Source: Prescottella sp. R16
GTDB taxonomy: Bacteria > Actinomycetota > Actinomycetes > Mycobacteriales > Mycobacteriaceae
DNA length: 64,000 bases
Direction: 5' to 3'
NCBI RefSeq assembly: GCF_030656875.1
Contig: NZ_CP130943.1
Coordinates: 2,108,001 to 2,172,000, forward strand
Both the position numbers and the translations under genes were made by a program. Each line of letters begins with the position of its first letter. Position 1 is the stretch's first letter. Below the pieces are notes generated by a model. The model ran no database searches. It was not told the DNA's origin and saw nothing but the letters and a program-made list of their open reading frames with translations. Shown in pieces: positions 38,906-47,997 of the stretch.

Positions 38906-41034
38906 GTAAACCGCTGGCGGAGTCGGTATGCCACCCGCTGCAGGCGAGGTGCTGAGGATCCAGGGGCAAGAGAGTTGACCGCCTCGACGACATCGGGTTC
39001 GGTGAGTGACGTCGTGAGTGCGGGCAGTAAGACACACTCGACGATGGATTCTTCGAGGTCGGTACCTGATTCGAACGCGGACATCGTCGACCCGAACCTG
39101 CGGGCGACGTCGAGAACCCCGTTGTCGATCGGCCAGTAGCGGGCAGTATCCGCGGCTAGTCGCTCGATGAGTGTCTCGACATTCTTCGGTGTGTGGGGGG
39201 CGGGCTGTGTCTCGAACACGGCGTGCATGGCGGACAGGTCTGACACGTCGGATGCTGCTGCGGCGACGTCGATCGCCACACAGAACCCCCACACGTCGGG
39301 GCTGACGGGTGCGGTGGCGGCACCGGCGACGGCCGTGGCTGCCACGACGAGACCGTCGGAGGGAACGAACCGATCGAGCCCGACCACACTGCGCGCCGCC
39401 GTCGGGACGTCGATCCGGCGCCCGGGTGTCTGTAGCCACGGGACGAGAAACGATTCGGTGGGCGCCTGATTGATTCCGTCCAATACGAGAATGCCGGGGC
39501 CGTCGGCGTGTACGGCACTGTCTGCCCCGGTGAGCACGCCCAGCGTGCTGCGGGCGGTTCCTGGATCGCGGGAGGTAACACCGAGAAGGTCGAGGGGGTG
39601 CAGGACATCGTGGGCAATCGGCATCCGGACGATGCGGCTGGCGCAGGTGATCGCAGCGTAAACGTCGAGGGCGGACGGGCCACCGTTGCCGAGGAGTAGG
39701 GGGACCAGCCTGGCCCGGAACGCTGCATGGAGTTGCTGCAGGACTCGGGGCATTACACCCGCTGCGCTGCCGGCCGTTTCGAAACTGCGGGCAATCTTGT
39801 CAGAGGAGACCAGTGTCACGTCGGCGGCGACTGGAGGGAATGGGGCGTCGAGCACGGCTCGTGTGGCGGGGCGAGATGGGGTGGCAGACGCACCGTGTCC
39901 GAGCGCGCGGAGTAGGACGGAATCCCCGAGCAGTTCGCTCGCGCCGTCAGCGATTTCACCGACCCGCTGTGTCACATGGTCCTCGAGCGCTGCGAGTTGC
40001 CGGGCGACGTCCGCATCGATGTTTGCGGCCTCCTGACGGACGTACTCCACCTCGGTAGTGAGCTGATCGTGTTCGGTACGCAGTGCCGCGATCGACTCGC
40101 GTAGAGACGTGAGTTCGGTATTCGCGGAAGCTGTCTCAGCGGCGATCCGTGCGTGGGCCTCCTGTAGTGCAGTGCGGTTGGCTTCCTCGGTGGCGTGCGT
40201 GATGCGATCAGAGACGCGCGGGTGCTCGAGAACTAGATCGATCAGGTCCGTAGCCCAGCCTTCGACCGAACCGCTGTCCTCGCAGATCATGAACGCGCGT
40301 TCGAATCGTGCTCGATCGATTCGGCGTTCACTCATGGTGGCAGCCTCGCGGAGGAAATCAGCCACCTGGGCTCGGAGATTCTTCGTCTCCAAGGCAGGAG
40401 GGGCCTCGCGGGAGCGCTGCGCGATCACGACTGCACGCCGGAGCGCGGTCTGGAGGGTCTCGTCGTCCGGTCGGCAGTCCAGGAATGCCGTGAATGGCGG
40501 TGAAGGTGTGTGGTAACGGCGTCCGTTCACGACGACGAGGGCATTGTCGTCCTCGCTGAACGGAACACGTTCCGGTGGGAAGCCGCTCGGTTCGAGGAAG
40601 AATCGGGTGCCGTCCTCCCGAGCACGGAACGGACCGAGGGTGATCTTGTCTGCGGCGAGAACGTAGACGTCCCGTCCGGCCTCAACTTCGGGCATGGTGT
40701 CGAACCAGATCTTCATCGCCCGCTGGTACGCCTCCCAGTAGCGGAGGTGCCGGAGATCGAGGACCGGGCATAGATACTCGGGGCGACTCACCTTGAAATG
40801 GTCGTCTCGCCCTGGCTGGTTCTCGACAACTGTTAGGAGGATCGCGGACCCTTGCTGGACGTCGAAGGCGTTCCACCAGAAGATGTTTCCGTTGGTGGGG
40901 GCGTCTGCAGGGTCGGCCGGACGCCAGGAATCCTTGTCGAGAACGAATTGCGGCTCGACACCCGCGATACGGGGAGAACCGCTATTGATCCAGCTGATGG
41001 AACCGATGATCTGTGTTCCGATGGAAACTGCCAC
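38902..41034 (-). CDS. Island protein 2: coiled-coil protein with degenerate McrB-like AAA domain
   Basis: A 710-residue protein. Residues 1-250 form an unrecognised domain with a GSISWINSGS start. A long coiled coil spans about 280-360. Residues ~430-700 follow the order of McrB/MoxR-type AAA domains: P-loop position LLGNGGPSALD (447-457), then HPLDLLGVTSRD, then Walker B position ILVLDGINQAPTESFLVPWL (515-534). The P-loop lacks GK[ST] and Walker B has Gly instead of Glu after Asp519, so ATP hydrolysis looks lost. It is the second gene of the operon, 43 bp after the CoiA-like gene, overlapping the next by 4 bp. Family placement is inference from motif order. Confidence 0.75.
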   Translation of the reverse strand: MAVSIGTQIIGSISWINSGSPRIAGVEPQFVLDKDSWRPADPADAPTNGNIFWWNAFDVQQGSAILLTVVENQPGRDDHFKVSRPEYLCPVLDLRHLRYWEAYQRAMKIWFDTMPEVEAGRDVYVLAADKITLGPFRAREDGTRFFLEPSGFPPERVPFSEDDNALVVVNGRRYHTPSPPFTAFLDCRPDDETLQTALRRAVVIAQRSREAPPALETKNLRAQVADFLREAATMSERRIDRARFERAFMICEDSGSVEGWATDLIDLVLEHPRVSDRITHATEEANRTALQEAHARIAAETASANTELTSLRESIAALRTEHDQLTTEVEYVRQEAANIDADVARQLAALEDHVTQRVGEIADGASELLGDSVLLRALGHGASATPSRPATRAVLDAPFPPVAADVTLVSSDKIARSFETAGSAAGVMPRVLQQLHAAFRARLVPLLLGNGGPSALDVYAAITCASRIVRMPIAHDVLHPLDLLGVTSRDPGTARSTLGVLTGADSAVHADGPGILVLDGINQAPTESFLVPWLQTPGRRIDVPTAARSVVGLDRFVPSDGLVVAATAVAGAATAPVSPDVWGFCVAIDVAAAASDVSDLSAMHAVFETQPAPHTPKNVETLIERLAADTARYWPIDNGVLDVARRFGSTMSAFESGTDLEESIVECVLLPALTTSLTEPDVVEAVNSLAPGSSAPRLQRVAYRLRQRFT

Positions 41035-41077
41035 CCGGACATGTTACGGACAGCGATTGCGGCGAGTCGCCGCCCGG

Positions 41078-42547
41078 TCACCGTTGCGTGCGGGGCCAGT
41101 GGGGAGGCATCGCTCCTACCGGTCTGCCGGTCGCGGCAACGTGCGCCGACATCCACGACGGTCTCAGCCGCGGCTCCCTGGCGAGTGTTCGTTCGGGGGC
41201 CGTAACCCGCACGAATCCGAGGTTCCCGGCGTCGACCTCGAACTCGTGTGCGTGGGCGGCGTGCTCGTTCAGCCAGGCTGTCGTGGTCTCCGCATTCGCA
41301 TTGTGGAGTGCGTGCCTGGCGTGAGTGTGCGTGCGAACGGTCGCCGAGAACGTCAACGCCGGAATCCTCGTGGTGATCCGGTAGACGGCGGCAGTGCTCG
41401 CGGAGCGATAGGTGCCGTGGACCGGTAACGACGTGTCGTCGGCGATCAGTGCCCACGGGTCGTCGGGACGATCGATTGTCGCTCGGTCGGCCGGAACGAC
41501 CTCATAGTGGAGGGCATCACCACGACGGTCGGTACGCAGTCGCACCGCCCCTCGTCGGGTGACTGTGACGGAAATCAGACGTTGGGCCGACGTGGACCGC
41601 TTAGAGATCTCGATACCGCGTACCGTGTTGTCCGCCGATTCGGCAGCCACGACGCTGGCGTCCCGGGCAGGAAGCGCGACGACCGGCATCCCAGCGTGAT
41701 AACAGGGCCCGTTCGTGTCGTACTCGATGGGTGGTGTCAACAGACGAGTCCGGGAGTAGGCGGTCTCGAGAAGAGCGGCGAACCGGCTCAGCCACTTTGT
41801 TGCATGCCGGGATTCTTGCTGGGGGAGCGTTACCAGCCATGCGGACCACAGGGTTCCGTCGGAGTGAATCGATTCGAGCCGTCGGGCGTCGAGCTGTCGT
41901 GGCGGCTCGGCGGTTTTGCTGCCAATCAGGACGAGTCGCTGTCCCCAGTGGAGCGGTACCCACGGATCGTGTCGGTGGAACGCGCCCCCGCGGTACTGAG
42001 CGAACAAGGCCCCGGTCTCCGGAATGCCTGGAAGGACGACGTTCCACCGGTCACGGCGGACGGTCGACGGCCAGCGCCCGATCGTTCGGAACTCGGTGTG
42101 GTGCCGGGACGGCCCGATTCGCACGACGTTGCGGGTGGATCCGGGACTGAGGCGGTCGATCTCGAGGGATTCGTGGTGAACACCGTTGTGTCGCACCTCG
42201 ATCCCCTCGAATCGGAGGAGAGAGACCGCAGTCATGAGACTCTCGTCGACTGGAATCTCGTCCAGCTCGATGATCAGATCCCAGGAGCGGGTCAGTGGAT
42301 TGATGTGAACGAGGTGCCGGGCGCCGCGCCGGACGCCCCAGTTAGTGCCGGACCGTCCGAAACTCGGGTGGTAGTTCTCGCAGTCCTCGGGCGCTGTGTA
42401 CTTCTGGTGTGCGAAATGAGCGGTGTTGATTCTCCCGGCTCTCAGGTCAGCAGCGCCCAGACAGATCGGGCATCGATAGAAGCCGGCTCGATTCGCGTTC
42501 GTGGCCGGGATGACGATGCCCTTCCGTGCGTCCAGTGCGTGTTTCAC
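41078..42547 (-). CDS. Island protein 1: CoiA-type zinc-finger N-terminus, unknown body
   Basis: A 489-residue protein. The N-terminal ~60 residues match the zinc motif of competence protein CoiA and related nucleases: C26 and C29 (YRCPICLG), H44/H47 (HFAHQ) and C56. In CoiA proteins a nuclease domain follows; here the ~430-residue remainder is strand-rich (LTRSWDLIIELDEIPVDES; RTDRRGDALHYEV) with no clear PD-(D/E)xK site. It is the first gene of the leftward operon. GTG 42547 is the only good start, with purine-rich sequence upstream. Probably nucleic-acid binding; the rest is unknown. Confidence 0.75.
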   Translation of the reverse strand: MKHALDARKGIVIPATNANRAGFYRCPICLGAADLRAGRINTAHFAHQKYTAPEDCENYHPSFGRSGTNWGVRRGARHLVHINPLTRSWDLIIELDEIPVDESLMTAVSLLRFEGIEVRHNGVHHESLEIDRLSPGSTRNVVRIGPSRHHTEFRTIGRWPSTVRRDRWNVVLPGIPETGALFAQYRGGAFHRHDPWVPLHWGQRLVLIGSKTAEPPRQLDARRLESIHSDGTLWSAWLVTLPQQESRHATKWLSRFAALLETAYSRTRLLTPPIEYDTNGPCYHAGMPVVALPARDASVVAAESADNTVRGIEISKRSTSAQRLISVTVTRRGAVRLRTDRRGDALHYEVVPADRATIDRPDDPWALIADDTSLPVHGTYRSASTAAVYRITTRIPALTFSATVRTHTHARHALHNANAETTTAWLNEHAAHAHEFEVDAGNLGFVRVTAPERTLAREPRLRPSWMSAHVAATGRPVGAMPPHWPRTQR

Positions 42548-42686
42548 AGCTCCGGTCCCGTCCTTCTCCGATTCGGATCAACGCCCGATCTGGCGTCTCG
42601 TTTCCTCGACAATAGAATCCTGTCGACGGTGGGAGCGACGAGACCTCGGAGTGTGGGAGACAGTGGGTGGCGAGGCGTTCGCGGTG
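42548..42686. promoter_or_regulatory. Divergent promoter region of the island
   Basis: A ~140-bp gap between the divergent operon and nuclease-like gene. It holds an AT-rich patch (tttcctcgacaatagaatcc, 42601-42620) uncommon in this genome, suitable for -10 elements both ways, followed by an imperfect tcgac/gtcga repeat. Shared regulation of all four genes is likely but not shown. Confidence 0.45.
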
Positions 42687-44219
42687 ATGGCGGCGGAACT
42701 CGACGAAAGTGCGGTGCTGGAGTTCCTCGGTGCCACTCCGGATGATCCGAGTGCGTTGGTCCTGTTGCGCGGTATGAGCGTCGCATTGATGAGCGAACGC
42801 TACCGCGCACAGCTCTCGACGCGGGTTCCCGAGGTGACCGCGGAAACCTTGACAGCGCTGGTAGCGATCGGGAAGACGTGGCTGAAGCGGGAACTTATTT
42901 CGCGACTGTTCGTCGATTCGTGGTACCTCGCGGGGACACAACTGGAGGAACGCGCCGACGAACTATGGCGGACATTGGCGCGCTCGGTCAGCGATTCACC
43001 GCAGTTCCTCGCGCTGACTCGGCTGTCGGAACAGGACCATCCTGCTGTCGCCTCGCAGGTGTCGATGCAAGTCGTGGGGTTGCTCGTTTACCTCGGCGAG
43101 GAAGCCCGCGCATGGCACATAGTCGCAGATACGGTCGACCGTGTGCTTGCGAGTAGGCGCAATACCGTCTACCTGAGCCGGAGCTTCAATCTGCTACTCC
43201 CCGAGCGGGACCGGGCATCGGCATGGGACAGCGCCAGTCGAACGTTCGTGTTCGACGACAGACGAGGTCGATCGGCCAGTGCCAAAGGCTCTGACCGTGG
43301 TGCGGCACGAGAGCGTGCCGCTGCAGTGTTCGTCGATCGGTATGGGCAGCGGAACGTCTCGAGTGAATGGCCTGATCGATTTGAGTTGCCGGGCCTCCTG
43401 GAAGGAGTACCTACGGGGTGGCGTAGTGCGCGTCTGCGCATGACCGATGGCTTCGATCTGCCATCCGAATGGTCGGGACTGATCGATCAGGCGTTCGTTC
43501 ACACAACACGGCCGAATCACCATCGAGGTACCGGCGGAGTTGGAGTGTCGGACAATTCGCAACTCGCGACGGTCGGATACGCGGTGCTGCGCCACGAGCA
43601 TGCTTTCGCAGGGGCGAGTGGTCTCTTGAGCGGTAAGATCTCGGTTCTTCCCGAATGGCCGGGAACTCCAGCCTTGATTCGTGCGGCAACGGAGTTAGGC
43701 GTCGGTCCGTTGTTGCAGATCGGGCGGCGCGGGCCATCGCGGAGCGGAGAAGCGGCGGCACGCGGGTTCGTAGCACTGGCCGGGGCGATTCACCTCGCGA
43801 AACGGTCGTCGGGTTCCGCGGGGCTGAGGCCATTGCCGATGCGGTGGGAGCCGATCAGGGGCACGTTCGTCGGGCCTGATTCCGGGACCTTCGGTGTCGG
43901 TACCGGATCCGACCTGGCTGCAGCGTTGGATGGATCAGTCGCAGCTGTTAGGTCCCTCTACGAGGCCGCCGGGTATCGAGTCGAGACGGGAAGCGGCACC
44001 GCGTCCTACGGTCTGGACGTTCGCTGCGGAGACGAGCATCTCCAGGTGAAGGTCAGCTCTACTGTCTGGGACACGTGGACGTCGAATCAGATGGGCGTAG
44101 ACGAGGTACGTCACTACCATGAGTGGTATCCGAATACCGTTCTTGCGGTCGTTCATCCGGCAAGCCCGCCACGGGTCGATCTGACGTTCCCGTGGCTACC
44201 GGAGATGCCTCCGGGGTGA
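42687..44219 (+). CDS. Island protein 4: putative nuclease with DUF3883-like C-terminal domain
   Basis: A 510-residue protein. The helical N-terminal ~400 residues have no recognised family. The C-terminal ~90 fit a restriction-endonuclease fold: helix AVRSLYEAAGYRVE, D444 in YGLDVRC, then HLQVKVSS with Q453-x-K455, and TSNQMGVDEVRHYHEWYPNTVLAVVHP, resembling the DUF3883 arrangement in which N-E/x-hydrophobic follows the core. The usual E of ExK is Q, a known but less common variant. Start: ATG 42687, with GTG 42684 and GTG 42663 as alternatives. It diverges from the three-gene operon. Its role as a nuclease is inferred. Confidence 0.75.
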   Translation: MAAELDESAVLEFLGATPDDPSALVLLRGMSVALMSERYRAQLSTRVPEVTAETLTALVAIGKTWLKRELISRLFVDSWYLAGTQLEERADELWRTLARSVSDSPQFLALTRLSEQDHPAVASQVSMQVVGLLVYLGEEARAWHIVADTVDRVLASRRNTVYLSRSFNLLLPERDRASAWDSASRTFVFDDRRGRSASAKGSDRGAARERAAAVFVDRYGQRNVSSEWPDRFELPGLLEGVPTGWRSARLRMTDGFDLPSEWSGLIDQAFVHTTRPNHHRGTGGVGVSDNSQLATVGYAVLRHEHAFAGASGLLSGKISVLPEWPGTPALIRAATELGVGPLLQIGRRGPSRSGEAAARGFVALAGAIHLAKRSSGSAGLRPLPMRWEPIRGTFVGPDSGTFGVGTGSDLAAALDGSVAAVRSLYEAAGYRVETGSGTASYGLDVRCGDEHLQVKVSSTVWDTWTSNQMGVDEVRHYHEWYPNTVLAVVHPASPPRVDLTFPWLPEMPPG

Positions 44220-44232
44220 GAGCTGTCCCTCC

Positions 44233-44799
44233 CTACCGTGTCCGCCGCACCGATTCCTCGACGAGATCGAGGACGGCACTGAGGTTTTCGGTGCCGTGCC
44301 CGGAGGCGATGCGGGCGATGAGTCCGTCGAGGACGAGGTCGAGGTAGTCGATGAAGACATCGGTGGGCAGGTCGTCACGGAGACGTCCGGCCGACTTCTG
44401 GGTTTCGAGCCGGCGGGCGGTGGCCTCGGTGAGTTCGGCGCTGCGCTGACTCCAGGCGCGCGCGAACTCGGGGTCGGTGCGCAGTCGGCGCGCGATCTCC
44501 AGACGTGTTCCGAGCCAATCGAACTGTTCCGGTGTGGCGAGCATGTCGCGCATCACCTGGACGAGGCCGCCCTCGGCGACGACATCGGCCATACGGGTGG
44601 CGTCCTCGTGTGCGAGAGCGAGGAACAGGCCGTCCTTGTCCTTGAAATGGTGGAAGATCGCGCCGCGGGAGAGCCCGGTGGTCTCTTCGAGACGGCGTAC
44701 GGTGGCGCCGTCGTAGCCGTACTGTGCGAAGCACTGGCGGGCGCCGTCGAGGATCTGGCTCCGCCGTGCCGCGAGATGGTCTTCACTGACCTTCGGCAC
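44233..44799 (-). CDS. acnR: TetR-family aconitase repressor AcnR
   Basis: A 188-residue TetR regulator, the length of AcnR from Corynebacterium. The N-terminal HTH is about 20-64 (ILDGARQCFAQYGYDGATVRRLEETTGLSRGAIFHHFKDK). GTG 44799 has AAGGAA 7 bases upstream. It lies downstream of acn on the same strand, the order seen in mycobacteria and corynebacteria, and represses acn. A hairpin sits between the two genes. Confidence 0.93.
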   Translation of the reverse strand: MPKVSEDHLAARRSQILDGARQCFAQYGYDGATVRRLEETTGLSRGAIFHHFKDKDGLFLALAHEDATRMADVVAEGGLVQVMRDMLATPEQFDWLGTRLEIARRLRTDPEFARAWSQRSAELTEATARRLETQKSAGRLRDDLPTDVFIDYLDLVLDGLIARIASGHGTENLSAVLDLVEESVRRTR

Positions 44800-44827
44800 G
44801 CCGACTTCCTTTCGTCCGATATTGCGA

Positions 44828-44863
44828 ACGGCGGGCCCGAGACAGCTGTCCCGGGCCCGCCGT
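44828..44863 (-). terminator. Hairpin between acn and acnR
   Basis: A 12-bp inverted repeat (acggcgggcccg / cgggcccgccgt) with a 12-base loop that itself contains gacagctgtc. It lies 37 bp after the acn stop and 28 bp before acnR, so it probably ends or attenuates acn transcription, leaving partial read-through into acnR. Confidence 0.75.
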
Positions 44864-44900
44864 CGGTGCACTGCGTGAGAGCGTGCGACAGGAACCGCTA

Positions 44901-47720
44901 CTAGCCGCGGATCATGTTGCGCAGCACGTACTGCAGGATGCCGTCGTTGCGGTAGTAGTCGGCTTCACCGGGGGTGTCGATGCGGACGACCGCGTCGAAT
45001 TCGATCTTGCCGCCGTCGGTCTTGGTCGCGGTGACCTTGACCGTCTTCGGGGTGACGCCCTCGTTCAGCTTCTCGATGCCCTCGATGTCGAAGGTCTCGG
45101 TGCCGTCCAGTCCGAGGCTCGCGGCAGATTCTCCGGCCGGGAACTGCAGCGGGACGACGCCCATGCCGATGAGGTTGGAGCGGTGGATGCGCTCGAACGA
45201 CTCGGTGATGACGGCCTTGACGCCGAGCAGGCGGGTGCCCTTGGCGGCCCAGTCGCGCGACGATCCGGAGCCGTACTCCTTGCCGCCCAGGACGACCAGC
45301 GGGATGCCGGCGGCCTGGTAGTTCTGCGACGCGTCGTAGATGAACGCCTGCGGCGCACCCTCGACGGTGAAGTCACGGGTGTAGCCGCCGGAGACGCCGT
45401 CGAGCAGCTGGTTCTGCAGGCGGATGTTCGCGAACGTGCCGCGGACCATCACCTCGTGGTTGCCACGACGGCTACCGAGCGAGTTGTAGTCCTTGCGCTC
45501 GACACCGTGCGCGTCCAGGTACTGGGCGGCCGGGGTGCCGGGCTTGATGGGGCCGGCCGGGCTGATGTGGTCGGTGGTGACCGAGTCGCCGAGCAGAGCC
45601 AGGACGCGGGCGCCCTTGATGTCGGAGACCGGAGCCGGGTCCATCGTCATGCCGTCGAAGTACGGCGCCTTGCGGACGTACGTCGAGTTGTCGTCCCACG
45701 CGAACGTGTCGCCCTCGGGGGTGGCCAGGTTCTGCCAGCGCTCGTCGCCCTCGAAGACGGAGGCGTAGGACTTGCGGAACATGTCCTGGCTGATCGCCGA
45801 CTTGATGGTGTCGTCGATCTCCTGCGCGGACGGCCAGATGTCCTTCAGGAAGACGTCGTTGCCGTCGGCGTCCTTGCCCAGGGCGTCGGTCTCGAAGTCG
45901 AAGTCCATGGTGCCGGCGATGGCGTACGCGATGACCAGCGGCGGGGACGCCAGGTAGTTCATCTTCACGTCGGGGGAGATGCGTCCCTCGAAGTTGCGGT
46001 TACCGGACAGGACGGCAGCGGCCGCGAGGTCGTTGTCGTTGACGGCCTTGGAGATCTCCTCCGGCAGCGGACCGGTGTTGCCGATGCAAGTGGTGCAGCC
46101 GAAGCCGCCCAGGTAGAAGCCCAGCTTCTCGAGGTACGGCCACAGGCCGGCCTTCTCGTAGTAGTCGGCGACGACCTGCGAACCGGGCGCCATGTTGGTC
46201 TTGACCCACGGCTTCGACGACAGGCCCTTCTCGACCGCGTTGCGGGCGAGGAGTGCGGCACCGATCATGACCGACGGGTTCGAGGTGTTGGTGCAGGACG
46301 TGATGCCCGCGACGACGACGGCGCCGTGGTCGAGGACGAAGTCACCGCGCTCCTCGGAGCGCACCTGGACCGGGTTGGACGGACGGCCGTGCGAGCCGTT
46401 GGCGGCCGACGGAACGGTGGGCTCGTCGTGCGCGGTCGACGATGCCACCGGATCGGACGCCGGGAAGGACTCCTCGACGGCCTCGTCCAGCGAGGTGTGC
46501 GCGGCCGGGGTCCCGTCGGTGACATAGGTGACGATGTCGCGGCGGAACGCGTCCTTCGACTCCGACAGCAGGATGCGGTCCTGCGGGCGCTTCGGGCCGG
46601 CGATCGACGGCACGACGGTGCCGAGATCCAGCTCGAGGTACTCGGAGTAGGCGGGCTCGTGGTCCGGGTTGTGCCACAGGCCCTGCTCCTTGGCGTAGGC
46701 CTCGACGAGCGCGAGCTGCTCGTCGTCGCGGCCGGTCAGGCGCAGGTAGTTGATGGTCTCGGCGTCGATCGGGAAGATCGCGGCGGTCGAACCGAACTCG
46801 GGGCTCATGTTGCCCAGGGTGGCGCGGTTGGCCAGCGGCACCTCGGCGACGCCCTTGCCGTAGAACTCGACGAACTTGCCGACGACACCGTGCTTGCGGA
46901 GCATGTCGGTGACGGTGAGCACGACGTCGGTCGCGGTGACGCCCGGCTTGATCTCACCGGTCAGCTTGAAGCCGACGACGCGCGGGATCAGCATGGAGAC
47001 CGGCTGGCCGAGCATCGCGGCCTCGGCCTCGATACCGCCGACGCCCCAGCCCAGCACGCCGAGGCCGTTGACCATCGTGGTGTGCGAGTCGGTGCCGACA
47101 CAGGTGTCGGGGTAGGCCTGACCGTTACGGACCATGACGGTCGGCGCCAGGTACTCGATGTTGACCTGGTGGACGATGCCCATGCCCGGGGGGACGACCT
47201 TGAAGTCGTCGAACGCACCCTGGCCCCAGCGCAGGAACTGGTAGCGCTCGCCGTTGCGCTGGTATTCGAGGTCGACGTTGCGCTCGAGGGCGTCGGCGCG
47301 GCCGAACACGTCGAGGATCACCGAGTGGTCGATGACCATGTCGGCCGGCGACAGCGGGTTGACCTTGTTGGGGTCGCCGCCGAGGGTGGTGACGGCCTCG
47401 CGCATGGTGGCGAGGTCGACGACGCAGGGGACGCCGGTGAAGTCCTGCATGATCACGCGGGCGGGCGTGAACTGGATCTCGACGCTCGGCTCGGCCGAGG
47501 GATCCCAGCCCGCGATGGCGCGGATGTGGTCGGCGGTGATGTTGGCGCCGTCCTCGGTACGCAGGAGGTTCTCGGCGAGAACCTTGAGCGCGTAGGGCAG
47601 TTTCTCGGTGCCGGGAACGGCGGCGAGGCGGAAGATCTCGTACGAGTTGTCTCCGACTGCGAGGGTTCCCTTGGCGCCGAACGTATCGATACTGGTGGTC
47701 ACGTCAGCTCCACTCGTCAT
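44901..47720 (-). CDS. acn: Aconitate hydratase
   Basis: A 939-residue [4Fe-4S] aconitase of the TCA cycle, AcnA/IRP type. The first cluster cysteine is in [11 protein letters not shown] and the other two are in [13 protein letters not shown]. Active-site segments [14 protein letters not shown] and [14 protein letters not shown] are intact. An Ala/Ser/Pro-rich linker ([19 protein letters not shown] region) that is longer than in E. coli AcnA is typical of actinobacteria. Needs clusters made by the suf genes 17 kb away. Likely repressed by AcnR. Confidence 0.97.
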   Translation of the reverse strand: MTSGADVTTSIDTFGAKGTLAVGDNSYEIFRLAAVPGTEKLPYALKVLAENLLRTEDGANITADHIRAIAGWDPSAEPSVEIQFTPARVIMQDFTGVPCVVDLATMREAVTTLGGDPNKVNPLSPADMVIDHSVILDVFGRADALERNVDLEYQRNGERYQFLRWGQGAFDDFKVVPPGMGIVHQVNIEYLAPTVMVRNGQAYPDTCVGTDSHTTMVNGLGVLGWGVGGIEAEAAMLGQPVSMLIPRVVGFKLTGEIKPGVTATDVVLTVTDMLRKHGVVGKFVEFYGKGVAEVPLANRATLGNMSPEFGSTAAIFPIDAETINYLRLTGRDDEQLALVEAYAKEQGLWHNPDHEPAYSEYLELDLGTVVPSIAGPKRPQDRILLSESKDAFRRDIVTYVTDGTPAAHTSLDEAVEESFPASDPVASSTAHDEPTVPSAANGSHGRPSNPVQVRSEERGDFVLDHGAVVVAGITSCTNTSNPSVMIGAALLARNAVEKGLSSKPWVKTNMAPGSQVVADYYEKAGLWPYLEKLGFYLGGFGCTTCIGNTGPLPEEISKAVNDNDLAAAAVLSGNRNFEGRISPDVKMNYLASPPLVIAYAIAGTMDFDFETDALGKDADGNDVFLKDIWPSAQEIDDTIKSAISQDMFRKSYASVFEGDERWQNLATPEGDTFAWDDNSTYVRKAPYFDGMTMDPAPVSDIKGARVLALLGDSVTTDHISPAGPIKPGTPAAQYLDAHGVERKDYNSLGSRRGNHEVMVRGTFANIRLQNQLLDGVSGGYTRDFTVEGAPQAFIYDASQNYQAAGIPLVVLGGKEYGSGSSRDWAAKGTRLLGVKAVITESFERIHRSNLIGMGVVPLQFPAGESAASLGLDGTETFDIEGIEKLNEGVTPKTVKVTATKTDGGKIEFDAVVRIDTPGEADYYRNDGILQYVLRNMIRG

Positions 47721-47836
47721 TGAGGTTCGCCGTCGACGGGGCTGTGACGACGGCTGAAGCGAGGCACGGCAGCAGTGTTCGGTTCGATCTACGGACCGAA
47801 CCGGACCTGTCGCGGGCTTCTCGACATCGAGTCTAA

Positions 47837-47852
47837 CAGTACGCTTGTCCTG
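47837..47852. promoter_or_regulatory. AcnR-type operator upstream of acn
   Basis: CAGTACGCTTGTCCTG fits the imperfect palindrome CAGNAC-N4-GTACTG described for AcnR of Corynebacterium glutamicum, with one base different in the second half. It lies 117 bp before the acn start, in the gap between acn and the divergent 47998 gene. The match is strong; binding is inferred. Confidence 0.7.
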
Positions 47853-47997
47853 TGAGACCGCAGGGTCCGGCTTCCGGCACGCGCCACCTCATCCTCACGT
47901 ACGTGCGGCGCCGGTGCAACGGAACCCGGCGACCCGTCACGTACTGTGCATTCAGGCGTTCCGCCTGCCCTGTCCGTCCACCGAACCCGGATGAGAG

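Noticed and set aside
37514..44225. Prophage or transposon for the island
   Set aside because: No integrase, transposase, phage structural gene or flanking direct repeats were seen in the block.
44883..47723. A long plus-strand open frame opposite acn
   Set aside because: It mirrors the aconitase codons, and the real aconitase motifs are on the minus strand.
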